Assembly: GCA_019916065.1 (NCBI GenBank)
Contig: CM034237.1
Coordinates: 44,351,084 to 44,415,083 of the forward strand
Reading direction: 5' to 3'
DNA: 64,000 bases
Origin: Vitellaria paradoxa
Taxonomy: Eukaryota; Streptophyta; Magnoliopsida; Ericales; Sapotaceae
Shown here: positions 32,401 to 43,836 of the stretch, one piece after another
Position numbering within the stretch: the first letter of the stretch is position 1
Layout of the letters: each line of letters opens with the position of its first letter
Notes under the pieces: model-generated
What the model saw: only the letters and a program-made list of their open reading frames with translations
The model's database searches: none
What the model was told of the DNA's origin: nothing
Program-made: the position numbers and the translations under genes

Positions 32401-34500
32401 TTCAAATGCTATGTCTTTTATAGTGTCTGATATATCTGGAAATGTTAAATATTCATAAGGTATTATGCCTTCATTTTGTTCTCTTAATCTAGTTTTTACT
32501 TTTTCAGCAAATAATCTTGGTAATCCATCAATAAATTTTTCTTTCCAGAACGGGAGACGCTGGTCATCTCTCATTCCAAGTTTTGTTAAAAATGTTTCTT
32601 CATACCAGTGATAGTCTTGGAGTTTTGGACATTTTAAGTTTGTTAAGATTATGGACGATCTTTCTTCAATTTTTGATGTGTTTCCTATAAAATATTTGAC
32701 AATAGAAAATATTAGGGTATTAACAGCATCTTCTATTATTGTTGGATTATCATTTTCATCTTCAACTTTGATAGGTTCATTAAATTCATCAGTTTTGATA
32801 GCATTTAATATATTATCTTTTTCTGATTCAGTAAGATATTTATCCCACCAAGTCTTGAGTCTTCCAGAAAATCCTGATATAAGAATTTCTGCTACGGCTT
32901 TATCAGAACATTGTTTTTTCATTTTATAAGCGCTTGCAACCATTGTCATTTCTTGTAATTTATTAATCTTTTGATATTCTGTTAATCCATCTAAATTCCA
33001 TTTATAGATTCCAGTACCTTTGAAAAATTGAGTTGGTTCAACTAATTCTTCGTATTGTTGATCTGGGAAAGATGGTCTTGGATAATAATTTTTTATTTGT
33101 TTTGTATTATGTTTGTTATGATTCCATCTGGCCATATTGATTGTTTGATCTTGAGGAGTAAAAGTTTCTAATATTTCTTCAACTTCTGTCTCAGATAATT
33201 GTGATAACGTGTGGATAGCTTTTATTGATGGAGATGGTGTTTCAGGAGCAACCATAAAAGTCAATGTGTTTTGTAGTTTTTTAATCTTATCATCTATATC
33301 TTGTATTAGATCTTTATCTTTTAATTGAGTATTGATTTTCTTAGGAATTTCATGAGGAATAAATAAGGGTTTTTGATGTGAATTTTGACTTATTGCAGGT
33401 TCTGATTCTTGTAAATTATTTTCAATTCTATTTAATTGATCACTAATCGTTTTAAGATTTTGATTTGTAAAGTTATTTTGTTCTAAAATTTTTTGTATAT
33501 CTCTAGCTGTTATATCAGATTCTGATGGTGATTTCATTTTATAAGGTGAAGCCTTAATGGTTGAATTTCTATATTGGATAGATAATTCTTCATGAGGTGG
33601 ATGGGTAGATTGTTTAATACCTTCTAATGTGTTCCATTGTTGGGATTTTTGAGTAACATTTATTTCTTTGATAAAAGGATAATTTATAGAATTATTGGCA
33701 GCATAATTTTCAAACCAATCAAAAAATCTAAAATGAGTTTTATAATTTCGAACATGTTTGTAAAATTTTTCTCTTATTGGTATTCTGGCAATTTCATCAA
33801 AGTTTGATAAGAACCATTTTCTTTTTTGATCATTTTCAGATGATTCAAAATCTTTCTTTAATATACTTTTATCCATAATAAATTCTCTATCTATGACAAA
33901 TATTTGAGGGTCATCTTGCATTTGGGATTGAGTTGGAGACATATGTTCAGAGGATTTATCTTCATCATCTTTTTCTTGTTGATTTATTTGATCTGTGTAG
34001 ATAGGTTGGGGTATAGTTGATCTATTTCTAACTCTATTGAGCTTAAGAGGTTCATAATTGCTTGATGTTGGAATGGAGGAACAAGAAGATCTCGGAGGTT
34101 GATATGGTTCTCTAGAATAAGAGGATCTAGGAGGTTGATAAGTTTCATTAAAATTTTTTGTTTGAAAAGGTATTTCTCCTTCTTCTTTAATTTGTAAATC
34201 AGAGAGTTTTGTAGATAAAAATTTGAGTTTGACAGATCCATTTGGGAGTTCTTCAATTTGTTGGAGTTTTTTGTTTTCTATTTTTGGAGCGGGTACTTGG
34301 TCTTCTAATTCCCATTCTACTGGGAGGTTGATATCACTCCAAAGTATGGTTTGTGGAACTATTAAATTAGAGTTTTCTTTTTGAGTTTGGAAAAAGATTG
34401 TTTCTCCTTTAGGGCTAATGGTTTTAACTAAAGGATCCATGATGGTGGTCATAGTTTTATAATGGATTTTATAAATTACAGCAAAAGGGATGTTTCCAGG
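29462..34500 (-). pseudogene. Caulimovirid polyprotein ORF1, copy 2, truncated and frameshifted
   Basis: The 5' end is lost at the right integration junction: the viral frame enters at PGNIP, just after the MP core, so most of the movement protein is missing. The MP-CP linker deleted in copy 1 is present here (33739-34344). Coat region, CCHC knuckle and spacer are intact down to 31654, where the frame stops because a T-run has five Ts (31663-31667) instead of six as in copy 1. Protease, RT and RNase H continue in another frame to the stop at 29462 and otherwise match copy 1. The two copies therefore carry different lesions, and neither encodes a full polyprotein. Confidence 0.88.
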
Positions 34501-34540
34501 TTATATGTATACATATACATATACATATACATACATATAC

Positions 34541-34576
<36 letters not shown>

Positions 34577-34643
34577 GCATGCACTGGTCGTCAATTTCAA
34601 AATTAATCCATTTTTTTTTTAAATTTGCCAAACCCATTATGTA

Positions 34644-34690
<47 letters not shown>
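34501..34690. repeat. TA/TG microsatellite at the viral integration site
   Basis: Alternating tatatg/tatac units and long (TA)n runs (about 34542-34576 and 34647-34689), interrupted by a short unique stretch. The matching sequence at 20170-20230 shows that the virus entered inside one microsatellite of the LTR. Confidence 0.85.
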
Positions 34691-35294
34691 CCCGTATATA
34701 TACACACACTCACACATCAATCAACTAATCAAACCATAAATTTTTTTTTTTACACACTACCATTAACGTTCAGTCCAACAATAAAATTTTCATTAACCAT
34801 TTAATTGATTCTTTTTAACTTCTCATTGATATACAATGCAAGGAAAATAAATAAATAGAGAAAACTAACCTTTCAAATTCTCTTCACTTTGCCACCACCT
34901 ACTTCTCTTTCTTTCCTCCCCCCTCTCTCTCTCTCTTAATTGAGAATAATAAAATCTTAAGAAAATACCCACTATTTATAACCTCAACTTTCTAATTATA
35001 TACTATTACGTTCATTAAATTACGGTGGACCTCCAATCCTAATCCAATTAGGATAACCCTTAAATTTATCCAATAGTCCACAATTATCCCAAATATTAAA
35101 TAAAATAAAAACAATTAAAATTTAATTATTTCTTAAATAAAGCCAACTAATTCTAATAAAACTGTGACACTAAATAAAGACAATCAATTCTAATAAAACT
35201 ATAACACTAGATAAAGCCAACCAATTGTAATAAAACTATAACACATAAAAAAATATAAATAATAATACTAAATATATATATTTGGGTTATAACA
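34501..35294 (-). mobile_element. Tekay-type 3' LTR, proximal part
   Basis: Resumes the LTR after the viral insertion. It begins with TA/TG microsatellite (34501-34690) and ends at 35294 with ...gggttataaca, the inverted form of the TGTTATAACCC LTR start, directly beside the polypurine tract. An LTR promoter TATA box (TTATAAATAGT on the minus strand, 34971-34981) and a CT-rich stretch (34915-34936) are present. Confidence 0.8.
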
Positions 35295-35312
35295 TTCTCC
35301 CCCCGTTAAAAG
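35295..35312 (-). other. Polypurine tract of the Tekay element
   Basis: The minus strand reads AACGGGGGGAGAAT immediately before TGTTATAACCC, the LTR start. This is the plus-strand priming site expected at the inner edge of a 3' LTR. Confidence 0.75.
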
Positions 35313-35341
35313 AGTTTCGTTCTCGAAATTTACCTCAAGTG

Positions 35342-38300
35342 TTATGTGAATAAATCCGGATACTTCTTTGTCATCTCTTCTTCACGCTCCCATGTTGCTT
35401 CTTCAATTGCATGCCAATGCCATTGAACTTTAACAAACCAAATTACTTTATTGCGAAGTACCTTTTCTTTAGTATCCAGAATCTGCATAGGTGATTCCTC
35501 ATATAATAAGTCCTCCCTGATCTGGAGTGGCTCATAATCAATCACATGATTCGGACTATGCATATACTTTCTAAGCATCGATACATGGAAGACATTATAT
35601 ACTCTGGCCAACTTAAGTGGTAAAGCCACTCGATATGCCATTGCTCCAATTCTTTCCAAAATCTCAAATGACCCAATATAACGTGGGCTCAACTTTCCTT
35701 TTTTCCCAAATCTAATTACCCCTTTCCAAGGCAATACTCTCAGAAATACTTTCTCACCAACTTGAAACTTCAATTCTCTTTGTCTATTATCAGCATAACG
35801 TTTCTGCGACTCTGTGCAACTAGGAGTTTTTGACGAATAACAACAATCTTCTGAGTTGCATCATTCACCAAATCCGGACCCAATAGTTGTCTTTCTCCAA
35901 CTTCAAACCAACATATTGGGAATCTACACTTTCTACCATATAGAGCCTCATACGGTGCCACCCCCAAGCTTGAATGATAGCTATTATTGTAAGCAAACTC
36001 TACTAAAGGCAATTGCTTATCCCAATTACCTTTCCACTCCAATACACAAGATCTCAACACATCCTCTAATGTCTGAATGGTCCTCTCTGATTGCCTATCA
36101 GTTTGTGGATGATAACCTGAACTAAGACTCAATTGTGTCCCCAAAGCTGCTTACAGACTACCCCAAAACTTAGACACAAAATGTAGATCACGGTCTAACA
36201 CAATGGACACTAGTGCACCATGCAATCTAACTAACTCTCTTACATATAACTGTGCTAATTTATCTAATGAGAAAGTCATCTTAATGGCAATGAAGAGTGC
36301 AGACTTAGTCAATCTGTCAACTATCACCCACACTGTATCATGTCCAGCACGAGTTCGAGGTAACCCAGAAACAAAATCCATTGTAATCTGTTCCCACTTC
36401 CACTCTGGTATTGATAATGGTTGAAGCTTCCCTGCTGGTCTTTGGTGCTCAACTTTTACTTGTTGATAGGTAAGACACTGTGCTACATACTCTGCAATAT
36501 CTTTCTTAATACCATTCCACCAAAAATGCTCTCGCAGGTCTCTATACATCTTGGTATTACCTGGGTGGATACTATACTTTGAGTTATGAGCCTCAAACAA
36601 AATATCTCTCCTTAAATCATCCAAAAGAGGAACACATAATCGACTATTGAATCTAAGCACTCCCTCTGCATCAATTGTGAAATCCGAAACATTCCCCTTC
36701 TCCAATGCTTCCTTAACCCTCTGATATTGGGGGTCATTTAACTGTGCAGCTTTAACTCTGTCTAGTAAGATGGGTCTAATTATTAACTGACTGCAAAGTG
36801 CCTCATTTCCTTGTCGAACCACTTCTAAATCCAAATACCTCAATTCTTTCAACAAACATGGTTGAGCAGTGAGCATTGCCAGAGTTCCATTTGAAGATTT
36901 CATACTCAAGGCATCCGCCACAACATTTGCCTTGTTAGGATGGTACATGATACTAATATCATAATCTTTAAGCAATTCCAGCCATCTGCTTTGCCTCAAG
37001 TTAAGCTATTTCTGTTTAAAAATATATACTTCAAACTTTTATGATCAGTGTAGATCTCACACGATTCTCCATACAGATAATGTCTCCATATTTTTAGTGC
37101 AAACACAACTACAGCTAACTCCAAATCATAAGTGGGTAATTCTTTTCGTGTGGTTTTAACTGACGAGAAGCATATGCAATTACGTTCCCCTGCTGCACAA
37201 GCACACAACCTAAACCCTGGTGTGATGCATTACTAAAAATCACAAAGCCACCACCTTCATTTGGTAGAGTAAGGATAGATGCAGATACTAATCTTTGCTT
37301 AAGCTCCTGGAAGCTACTTTCACATTGATCCGTCCAATCAAACTTCACTCCCTTTTTAGTAAGACTTGTAAGTGGAAGGGCAATACGAGAAAATTCTTCC
37401 ACAAATTGCCTATAATAGCCTGCTAACCCCAAGAAACTGCACACCTCAGAAATCGTTGTAGGACGTTGCCACTCCATTATTGCCTCCACTTTCTGCGGAT
37501 CCACAAAGACTCCATCTTTATTAACAACATGCCCCAAGAAAGATATGCTATCAAGCCAAAACTCACACTTCTTAAATTTGGCATACAACTTGTTATCTCT
37601 AAGGATTTGCAGAGCTATCCTCAAATGTTCTTCATGTTCTTTTTTGCTCTTTGAATAAACTAGGATGTCATCAATAAATACCACTACAAAGTGATCCAAT
37701 TAGGGTTTGAAAACCCGATTCATCATGTCCATAAAAGCTGCGAGTGCATTAGTAAGACCAAAGGGTATAATTAAGAACTCATAATGCCCATACCTTGTTC
37801 TGAAAGCAATCTTAGGAACATCCCCTTCTCTTATCTTCAATTGATGATATCCTGATCTCAAATCAATTTTAGAAAACACTTGGGCCCTTATAGTTGATCA
37901 AACAAGTCATCAATGCGTGGCAACTGGTATTTATTCTTGATGGTGACTTTATTCACTCTCTATAATCAATGCACAATCTCATGGAACTGTCCTTCTTCTT
38001 CACAAACAAAACTGGTGCCCCCCATGGTGAAACATTAGCCCTTATGAACCCTTTATCTAGAAGATCTTGCAATTGAACCTGCAACTCTCTTAACTCAACA
38101 GGTGCCATTCTATACGGTGCCTTGGAAATAGGAGTAGTGCTAGGTAATAAATCAATATTAAATTCAATCTCACGATCCGGGGGTAGACCAGGTAGATCCT
38201 CTAGAAAAACATCGGCAAACTCATTCACTATAGATAGCTCCTCCAAGCCTATATCTTGCTTCTCCTCTCCAATTAAATAGGCTAAGTATCCTTCACAACC

Positions 38301-38800
38301 TTTTCTCAACATCCTATTTGCTTGTAGAACAGAAATAAAATCAGGCAATTGAATATTTCTATCCCCTTGGAAATAAAATTTAGCTTGTCTTGGTGTTGAA
38401 AATATTACTCTTTTCTGACGGCAGTCAACAGTAGCATAATTAGAAGTCAACCAATCCATCCCCAAGATAACATCAAAGTTGTGCATATTTAAACAGATCA
38501 AATCCACTAACAGAACTTTATTGTCTATCTGAACCCCACAAGATCGACAAATAGTATCCAGCAAAATAGTTTCTCCCACAGGAGTAGAAACAATAAACCC
38601 CACATCCAATTGTTCAAGGCAACTGGTAAGCTACGCAAAAATTTAGGAGAAGCAAAAGAATGTGTGGATCCTGAATCTATTAATACCCTAGCTGGTGTAG
38701 ATGAAATAAGAAGTGTACCTTGCACCACTGAAGGTGATGCCTCTGCATCCTTCTGAGTAAGTGCATAAACACGTGCAGGAGCCGCTTACCTCTGGTTCTA
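35342..38800 (-). pseudogene. Tekay (Del) chromovirus pol remains: protease, RT, RNase H, integrase, chromodomain
   Basis: Read on the minus strand. Protease with VLIDSGSTHSFAS (about 38680) and [10 protein letters not shown] from about 38200 with [29 protein letters not shown] and [12 protein letters not shown] (about 37670); RNase H with [19 protein letters not shown] and TDHKSLKYIF (about 37080); integrase zinc region where the last Cys of CLTC reads Tyr, then MDFVSGLP and DRDLHFVSKFWG; GYHPQTDRQSERT near 36100; and a C-terminal chromodomain-like end with VIDYEPLQIREDL and EEATWEREEEM. The tail motifs are those of the Tekay/Del lineage. Frameshifts near 38607, 37950, 37130, 37000 and 35770 and in-frame stops near 37700 and 36151 make it inactive. 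Confidence 0.88.
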
Positions 38801-39895
38801 TCCCTGAGTATGACTTTGGTTACCACTCCGCGTAGTATCTCTCTGTCCTTGGCATGCTTGCTGAATTTGTTGTCCTGTGGTATTTGGAACTCTACATTGA
38901 CTCTTAACATGTCCATCCTTCCCACAGTTATAACACTTCTTAGGCGTGCCATCACAAAAGTAGCCAAATGAATGATGCCTACCACACATTGCACATGGTC
39001 GTGCCTGCTGCCTATTATTTCCATCTATCTGTGCTTGAGTGTTTCTTCTTTTCTGAAAGTTACCACCCCCACTACCTTGACCTCTACTATTCTGTTCCAT
39101 GGTCCTCTTATTAGACTGTGGTTTTCCCTTCTTAGCATCTTCCAAGCAGTCTTCAACTAGCTATGCCCTAGTCACAAGTTCTGCCAAAGTCTTAGATTGG
39201 AGTACTGCAACCCTACTACGAATGGCTGGACGCAGTCCCTTCTCAAACATCAACACTTTGTCACTTTCGTTATCTATTTGCGTAGAGTACTTTGACAACT
39301 CTGTAAATTTGCATTCATACTCAGCCACGGTCATGCTACCTTGCTCTAGGGAAAGAAATTCTAACTGCTTCTGTCTCTTGATCGCTATGGGAATAAACTT
39401 ATTATTGAATATTTCAAGAAAATTATTCCAGTTCAGCTCATTCTCTCTTTCTTGATATTGACGTTCTACCATATCCCACCAATCCTCTGCAAGTCCTTCC
39501 AAAACATATGTTGCCATGGAGGCTTTTTGTTCATCTGTACACTCTAAACGTGCAAATATCTTCTTTATGTGTCGTATCCACTTTTTTGCTTCTGCTGGAT
39601 CAGCTTTTCCATCAAACTTTGGAGGGGAAGTCTTCAAAAACTTATCAAACACAGACCCTTTATCAAAACTCATGTCCCTTACCTCTGCCAGTGCCCCCTG
39701 TTGATCCAATTCCCTCCGTATATTCTGTTGTGTTTCAGTAGTAGTAACTGGAGCTAAAGTTGGAGTAGGAGCAGGGGCAAGAACAGATGTGGCTAGGGGA
39801 GTTACATTAGTAGTAATACGAGCTTGGTTTGCGACTCCTGAACTAGCGTATCTACTACTAGTTCGTCTGCCGCTATGTGTTGCCATCCCTTTCAA
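38798..39895 (-). pseudogene. Tekay gag with CCHC knuckle, interrupted by stops
   Basis: A 244-codon frame starts at 39895 (MKGMATHSGRRTSS) and holds the retrotransposon gag core (FDGKADPAEAKKWI, YVLEGLAEDWWD, FNNKFIP, SLEQGSMTVAEYECKF). A TAG at 39161-39163 interrupts it; the same frame resumes through KKGKPQSNKR to the zinc knuckle CYNCGKDGHVKSQC (about 38930). A further stop at about 38798 precedes the protease. It would form the virus-like particle coat in a live element. The frame 38680-39024 on this strand is a shadow. Confidence 0.85.
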
Positions 39896-40018
39896 ATTAA
39901 ATAAATAAAATATAAATATAAAAATAATAATATGCTAGCTAAACAATTTGAAATTCACATTCCTAAGGACTTTGGGACCGGGCCTCTACTAGTTTCCTAA
40001 AAGACACTATAAACTTAT

Positions 40019-40030
40019 GCTTTGATACCA
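40019..40030 (-). other. Tekay primer-binding site
   Basis: The minus strand reads TGGTATCAAAGC, one base from the initiator tRNA-Met complement TGGTATCAGAGC, five bases inside the 5' LTR remnant. It fixes the element's orientation. Confidence 0.8.
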
Positions 40031-40035
40031 ATAAA

Positions 40036-40112
40036 TGTCGCACCCCACTTAAGGATATAACTAGCCGAGTGCCCTAAGTCTTAGCTTAAGGAACACGCAA
40101 GCCTAAATCTTA
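40036..40112 (-). mobile_element. 5' LTR remnant of the Tekay element (77 bp)
   Basis: The segment tgtcgcaccccactt...cctaaatctta matches 18734-18810, after which similarity stops abruptly, so about 2.2 kb of this LTR is deleted. By eye there are 8 differences in 77 aligned bases (about 10%), which suggests an old insertion. The 'tatat' on each outer side (18729-18733, 40113-40117) could be a target duplication but is low-complexity. Confidence 0.75.
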
Positions 40113-41736
40113 TATATTCTTGTTAATTTTACGTCTTTTGTTGGCTGTGACTTTTCTTTTAATGGTTAAATTAAATTGATTAACTCTGAAGTTTGATGGC
40201 AATGCATAAAATAATTTTATGTTTTCTTAAATTAAACTTACTATTTCTATTTTTTAAATGCTATAAACTCTTAATTTATAAGTCTAATTCTTAATTTTTC
40301 GGTAGTTGCTTTTGTCTAATAAATTATTAGAATTTAAATATATTTGATTATGAGATTTTTAACTATTTGACAGTTGATATGAATTATCTGATTTCTCCGA
40401 TCATCATTGAAATTCACATATTGTGATATTTGAGATGTATAGTAAAATTTGAGATGATTATGTAATTGAATGCATAATTCTTCAATTGGGATTTTTCTGA
40501 AAATTTTAAAATGATAAGTTCCATCATTTTTTTTGTGTAACCATATTAATAAAATTATTTAATATAACTTTTGATAGCAAACTCTGTAATTTTTTATGAT
40601 CAAATAGTTAAGAGTTCTTATTATTTGAATTTATTTGTATGTCAATTCTCTCAATGAAACACAAACGTCAAGAGAAATTTATAACAAAATTTAAAAAAAA
40701 GTAAATAGTAAATTGTAATGTTAGAGTTGTTCGTTTATTTGCCCCAAACGTTGGAGGCAGCCAATCTAATTATCCTTTTCAAAATTTGTCTTGTGGGGGC
40801 ACGTCCACAGTTGACTTCCATCAAATACAAGACGGCCTTAATCAACGGACTTCTTTTTTTTTTAAACTGTTAATCAATGGACTTCTAGAGATCAAGATTT
40901 TTCTCATCTTGAGAGCCCATCAATTCAAAGCTGGTTACCTGTTAACTTGTTTGGTTTCAACATCAATTTCAAGCCGGTTACCTGTTAACTTGTTTGGTTT
41001 CAATCTCTTTCGAAACTTTGCGGGGAATTCAATAATTGGCTTGTTTATTATAATTGATATTTTTGTTATTTAAAACAAAAATCTCTCTCTTATATGAAAG
41101 ACATATACTTATTTTACTAATAAAAAGTCACAAATATCATTTACTACACTTTTATTACATTTTATTTTTTTGTAAATTGTTTTTTGTAATTTCATATAAA
41201 TCATTATTGTTCCAGTTAAAAATCAAATGCAAATACTAATTTTTTCCTAATATGGCAAAACTCAATTTTTATTTTTTTTCTCCTTTACTATATAAACACT
41301 AATCTATCTCTCGAATATGCTCTAGCATTATAAAAAAAAAAATGCTTTATCAGAATTTGCATATTACTCAAAATTGAAGTGTTAACGAGTAATTCGTAAA
41401 CCCTCAACAGCACAATCATAACTAATAAACCTTTATATCTTCATTCCGAAACTAAACTACCTTCAGGGGAAAAAAAAAATTCTAATAAAAAAGAGAAGGG
41501 CGGAAATATTTACATTCTTTCATTAATTTTTCCCACTTCATAATAGTTTTAATGGAATAGAGTAATGTAGAGTGAAAAAAAAATTAATGAAGAAATGTAT
41601 TTATTATTTGTCTAAAGAAAATAAAACAAATGGACAAAAAAAAAAAAAAAGCACAGCATGCTATATGAAGAAATTGATGAATTTGGCTAATTAACAATGG
41701 CCATTCGTCAAATCTTTTACCATCTGCTCCTTCTCA
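40113..41736. other. AT-rich intergenic DNA downstream of the UGT gene
   Basis: No gene is supported. It includes an imperfect direct repeat at 40925-41005 sharing ggttacctgttaacttgttt, and a segment at 41335-41385 similar to 14880-14930. A minus-strand AATAAA-type signal near 41602-41608 could serve the UGT transcript. Confidence 0.5.
40925..41005. repeat. Imperfect direct repeat, about 45-bp period
   Basis: Two copies of a block containing ggttacctgttaacttgttt followed by ggtttcaa, beginning near 40932 and 40976, separated by a short catcaatttcaag linker. Non-coding. Confidence 0.7.
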
Positions 41737-43522
41737 TTACTGCAACTTCAAATGCTCCACAAATTCATTAATGCACTTGTCTGAACTCCCTGCTTCACTA
41801 ATTGCTTCTTTTGCCAATTCCTTCCACTTACCTGCATTCCTCTTGATCTCAACACTCGTCTCCCCTTCCATGACTTCTTTCAAACACCTCATCAGCTCCT
41901 CTCTCCTCACAACTCCCTTCTCATCCTCCTTAGCCCTAACACCCACACCCCAAATCTCGTCTATGAACTTAGCATCGGTCAGCTGATCAGACCATTTTGG
42001 CACCCCAATCATTGGCACGCCGAGGCCGAGCCCTTCGAGCGTGGAGTTCCACCCACAATGCGTCACGAAGCAACCGATGGCTCTGTGAGCAAGCACTTCC
42101 AGTTGATTACACCACGCTACTATCAGACCCTTCTCTTTTGTTGAGTCCACAAAATCAGCTGGTAATTTACCACGCTCCGATTCCCTCACTACCCAGATGA
42201 AGTTCGACTCGCTTTCCTTCAATCCCAGTGCTATTTCTTCCATCTCTTCAGCCGTCAACGAAACCATACTTCCGAAGGAGAGATATATTACTGATTGAGG
42301 CGGTCTTGTTTCTAGCCATTTGATGCACTCTTCGCTAAGAGGCTTCCATAGACTAGCACCATACCCTTTGTCGTCCTCAATTCGGCCATCCAAGTAAGCT
42401 GATGGCACCATCGGACCGATCAGTTTTCCTGGCCAGAGATCCGACACTCCTTTCGCGGCCTTCAATAAACAAAAATAAAAATAAACAAATAAATAAACAA
42501 ATAAATAAATAACAAGAAATAATTAGTAAAGGCAGCCTAATGAGCGAGTCCTCCCAATACAAAGAGCAGTATTACTTGTATCAAGTCCCAAACATATGAT
42601 CTTTCTGGGTGATTTTGGATTGAATTATAAGATTGTCAACTTTTGTTAAATTTAAAAAATTTGGGCAATTTTATACTTGAATTAAAATTATAAAAGATCA
42701 TGGGTAGACTTTCAAACCAAAAAATTGATTCTACTTTTGAGTCAAAATCACATAATTACTTTAATCAAAATTACAATGAAATCTTGTGCAGACCTTTTTA
42801 ATTTTTAAATCAAACAGATAATGTACTTGGGGTCAAACCGCGAGTAGGAATTACCAAATATATATATATATATATATATATGCAGTTACCTGGCCTTCCA
42901 ATTCTTGGAAGGTGTTTGAGAAAATCCAATCGGCCTTCTCCAAGTTAGAGTACTGATTCAATAGCATTGCTAAGTAAGCCGGGTTGCTCTCAGGCAACCT
43001 GACGAAAGTCGGCAAGTCAGAGAAGTTCAAGGGAGGAATCCCAGGTAAAATCAGGGGCATTTCATCCATCTTCACCGGCTGAGTAACCAGGCCGTGCTGT
43101 ATTCGACAGAATATCGAGCAAACCGTGGCCGAGTTAGTGAAAAATGGCGCTCCAAAGAGGCCGTGGCTCTTGGCCACATCCAGAGCCCAGGGAAGGAATG
43201 AATCGTAAACGACGCAATTGACTGGGAATCTCGAGCCTTGGTACTTGCGGATGAGCTCAGAGAGAGTTCTTGAACCGTTGGTCCGGAGGGCTTTGAGGAA
43301 GACATCCTCGCTACGTGCCTGAGCAAAGCCGCCCTCGTCGAAGCCGTCGGAGATGGGCTCGACGGCCACGTTCGGGGCGCAGATGGAGTTGACGGTGTAA
43401 TGGGTAGTGGCTAAGGTTGCTTTTACTCCTTTGGAGGCCAAGCGCTTTGCAAACTGAAGGAGAGGATTTATGTGTCCTTGGCTTGGGTATGGGATCACTA
43501 TGACATGCCCCTGGTATTCCAT
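41737..43522 (-). CDS. UGT74: UDP-glycosyltransferase, UGT74-like
   Basis: Two exons on the minus strand: 43522-42890 (211 codons) and 42459-41737 (240 codons plus stop), a phase-0 GT-AG intron of 430 bp, 451 aa, normal for the family. The N-terminal domain opens HVIVIPYPSQGHINPLLQF with the catalytic His17 and has the partner Asp in VVYDSFLPWA (about 107). GKLIGPMVPSAYLDGRIEDD follows the splice. The 44-residue PSPG box runs from WCNQ (327) through HCGWNSTLEG to SDQ (370); the final Gln favours UDP-glucose. It is a cytosolic enzyme that would glucosylate a small hydroxyl or carboxyl acceptor; UGT74 members act on salicylate, auxin-type acids and glucosinolate precursors, but the substrate cannot be read here. 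The intron holds a (TA)n run beside the donor. The TATA box is at 43581-43590; a SINE lies 0.3 kb upstream. Confidence 0.93.
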
Positions 43523-43580
43523 TTCTGTTTTTCCCTTTTTCAGTTGGGGTTTTGGTCAGGTTTGGTTCTGTGGGAGGACA

Positions 43581-43590
43581 CTATTTATAG
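43581..43590 (-). promoter_or_regulatory. TATA box of the UGT gene
   Basis: The minus strand reads CTATAAATAG about 60 nt before the ATG at 43522. The short leader implied is plausible for a plant gene. Confidence 0.65.
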
Positions 43591-43836
43591 GGTAAGCAAG
43601 TAACAGGAGTAGTAAAAGTTATCGTGGATTGAAAAACGATTTTGGGTTTGGGTAGACGGAAACTTTTGACTTCACAATCCTGTCGACTACGCTGGAATCT
43701 TCAATAATCACGTAATCGACATTTGGTTAACAATATAATAATTATGACTATTTCGTTACAAAGTCAAGTTACTTTTGGACAATTAACTGGATTCTAGAAA
43801 GGCCGTGCGTGTTTTTATTCTACTGTTGTCATGAAC

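Larger units (their letters stand above)
20232..34500 (-). mobile_element. Endogenous caulimovirid (florendovirus-like), head-to-tail tandem of nearly two genomes
   Basis: Two same-orientation copies: 20232-27261 and 27262-34500. Corresponding bases are about 7030-7037 apart, and the full unit is about 7.63 kb once the 606-bp deletion in the first copy is allowed for. Each unit carries a polyprotein ORF1, an ORF2 that overlaps its end by 11 nt, and an intergenic region with TATA box, poly(A) signal and probable tRNA primer site. Caulimovirids lack integrase, so entry was presumably by end joining. Both ends lie in TA/TG-rich repeat of the host LTR, and the 16-bp palindrome tatatgtatacatata is found on both sides. 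Two-ORF layout, size and TA-rich target match the published description of florendoviruses; that genus assignment is inference. The copies are nearly identical, pointing to a young insertion. Confidence 0.9.

Noticed and set aside
20232..34500. Intact, potentially infectious provirus
   Set aside because: Both ORF1 copies are broken (deletion; lost MP plus frameshift), so neither unit encodes the full protein set.
34462..34728. 77-88 codon frames rich in Tyr/Ile
   Set aside because: Direct translations of the TA/TG microsatellite.
35856..36125. Plus-strand open frames across the Tekay pol and gag region
   Set aside because: Antisense shadows; domain matches are all on the minus strand.
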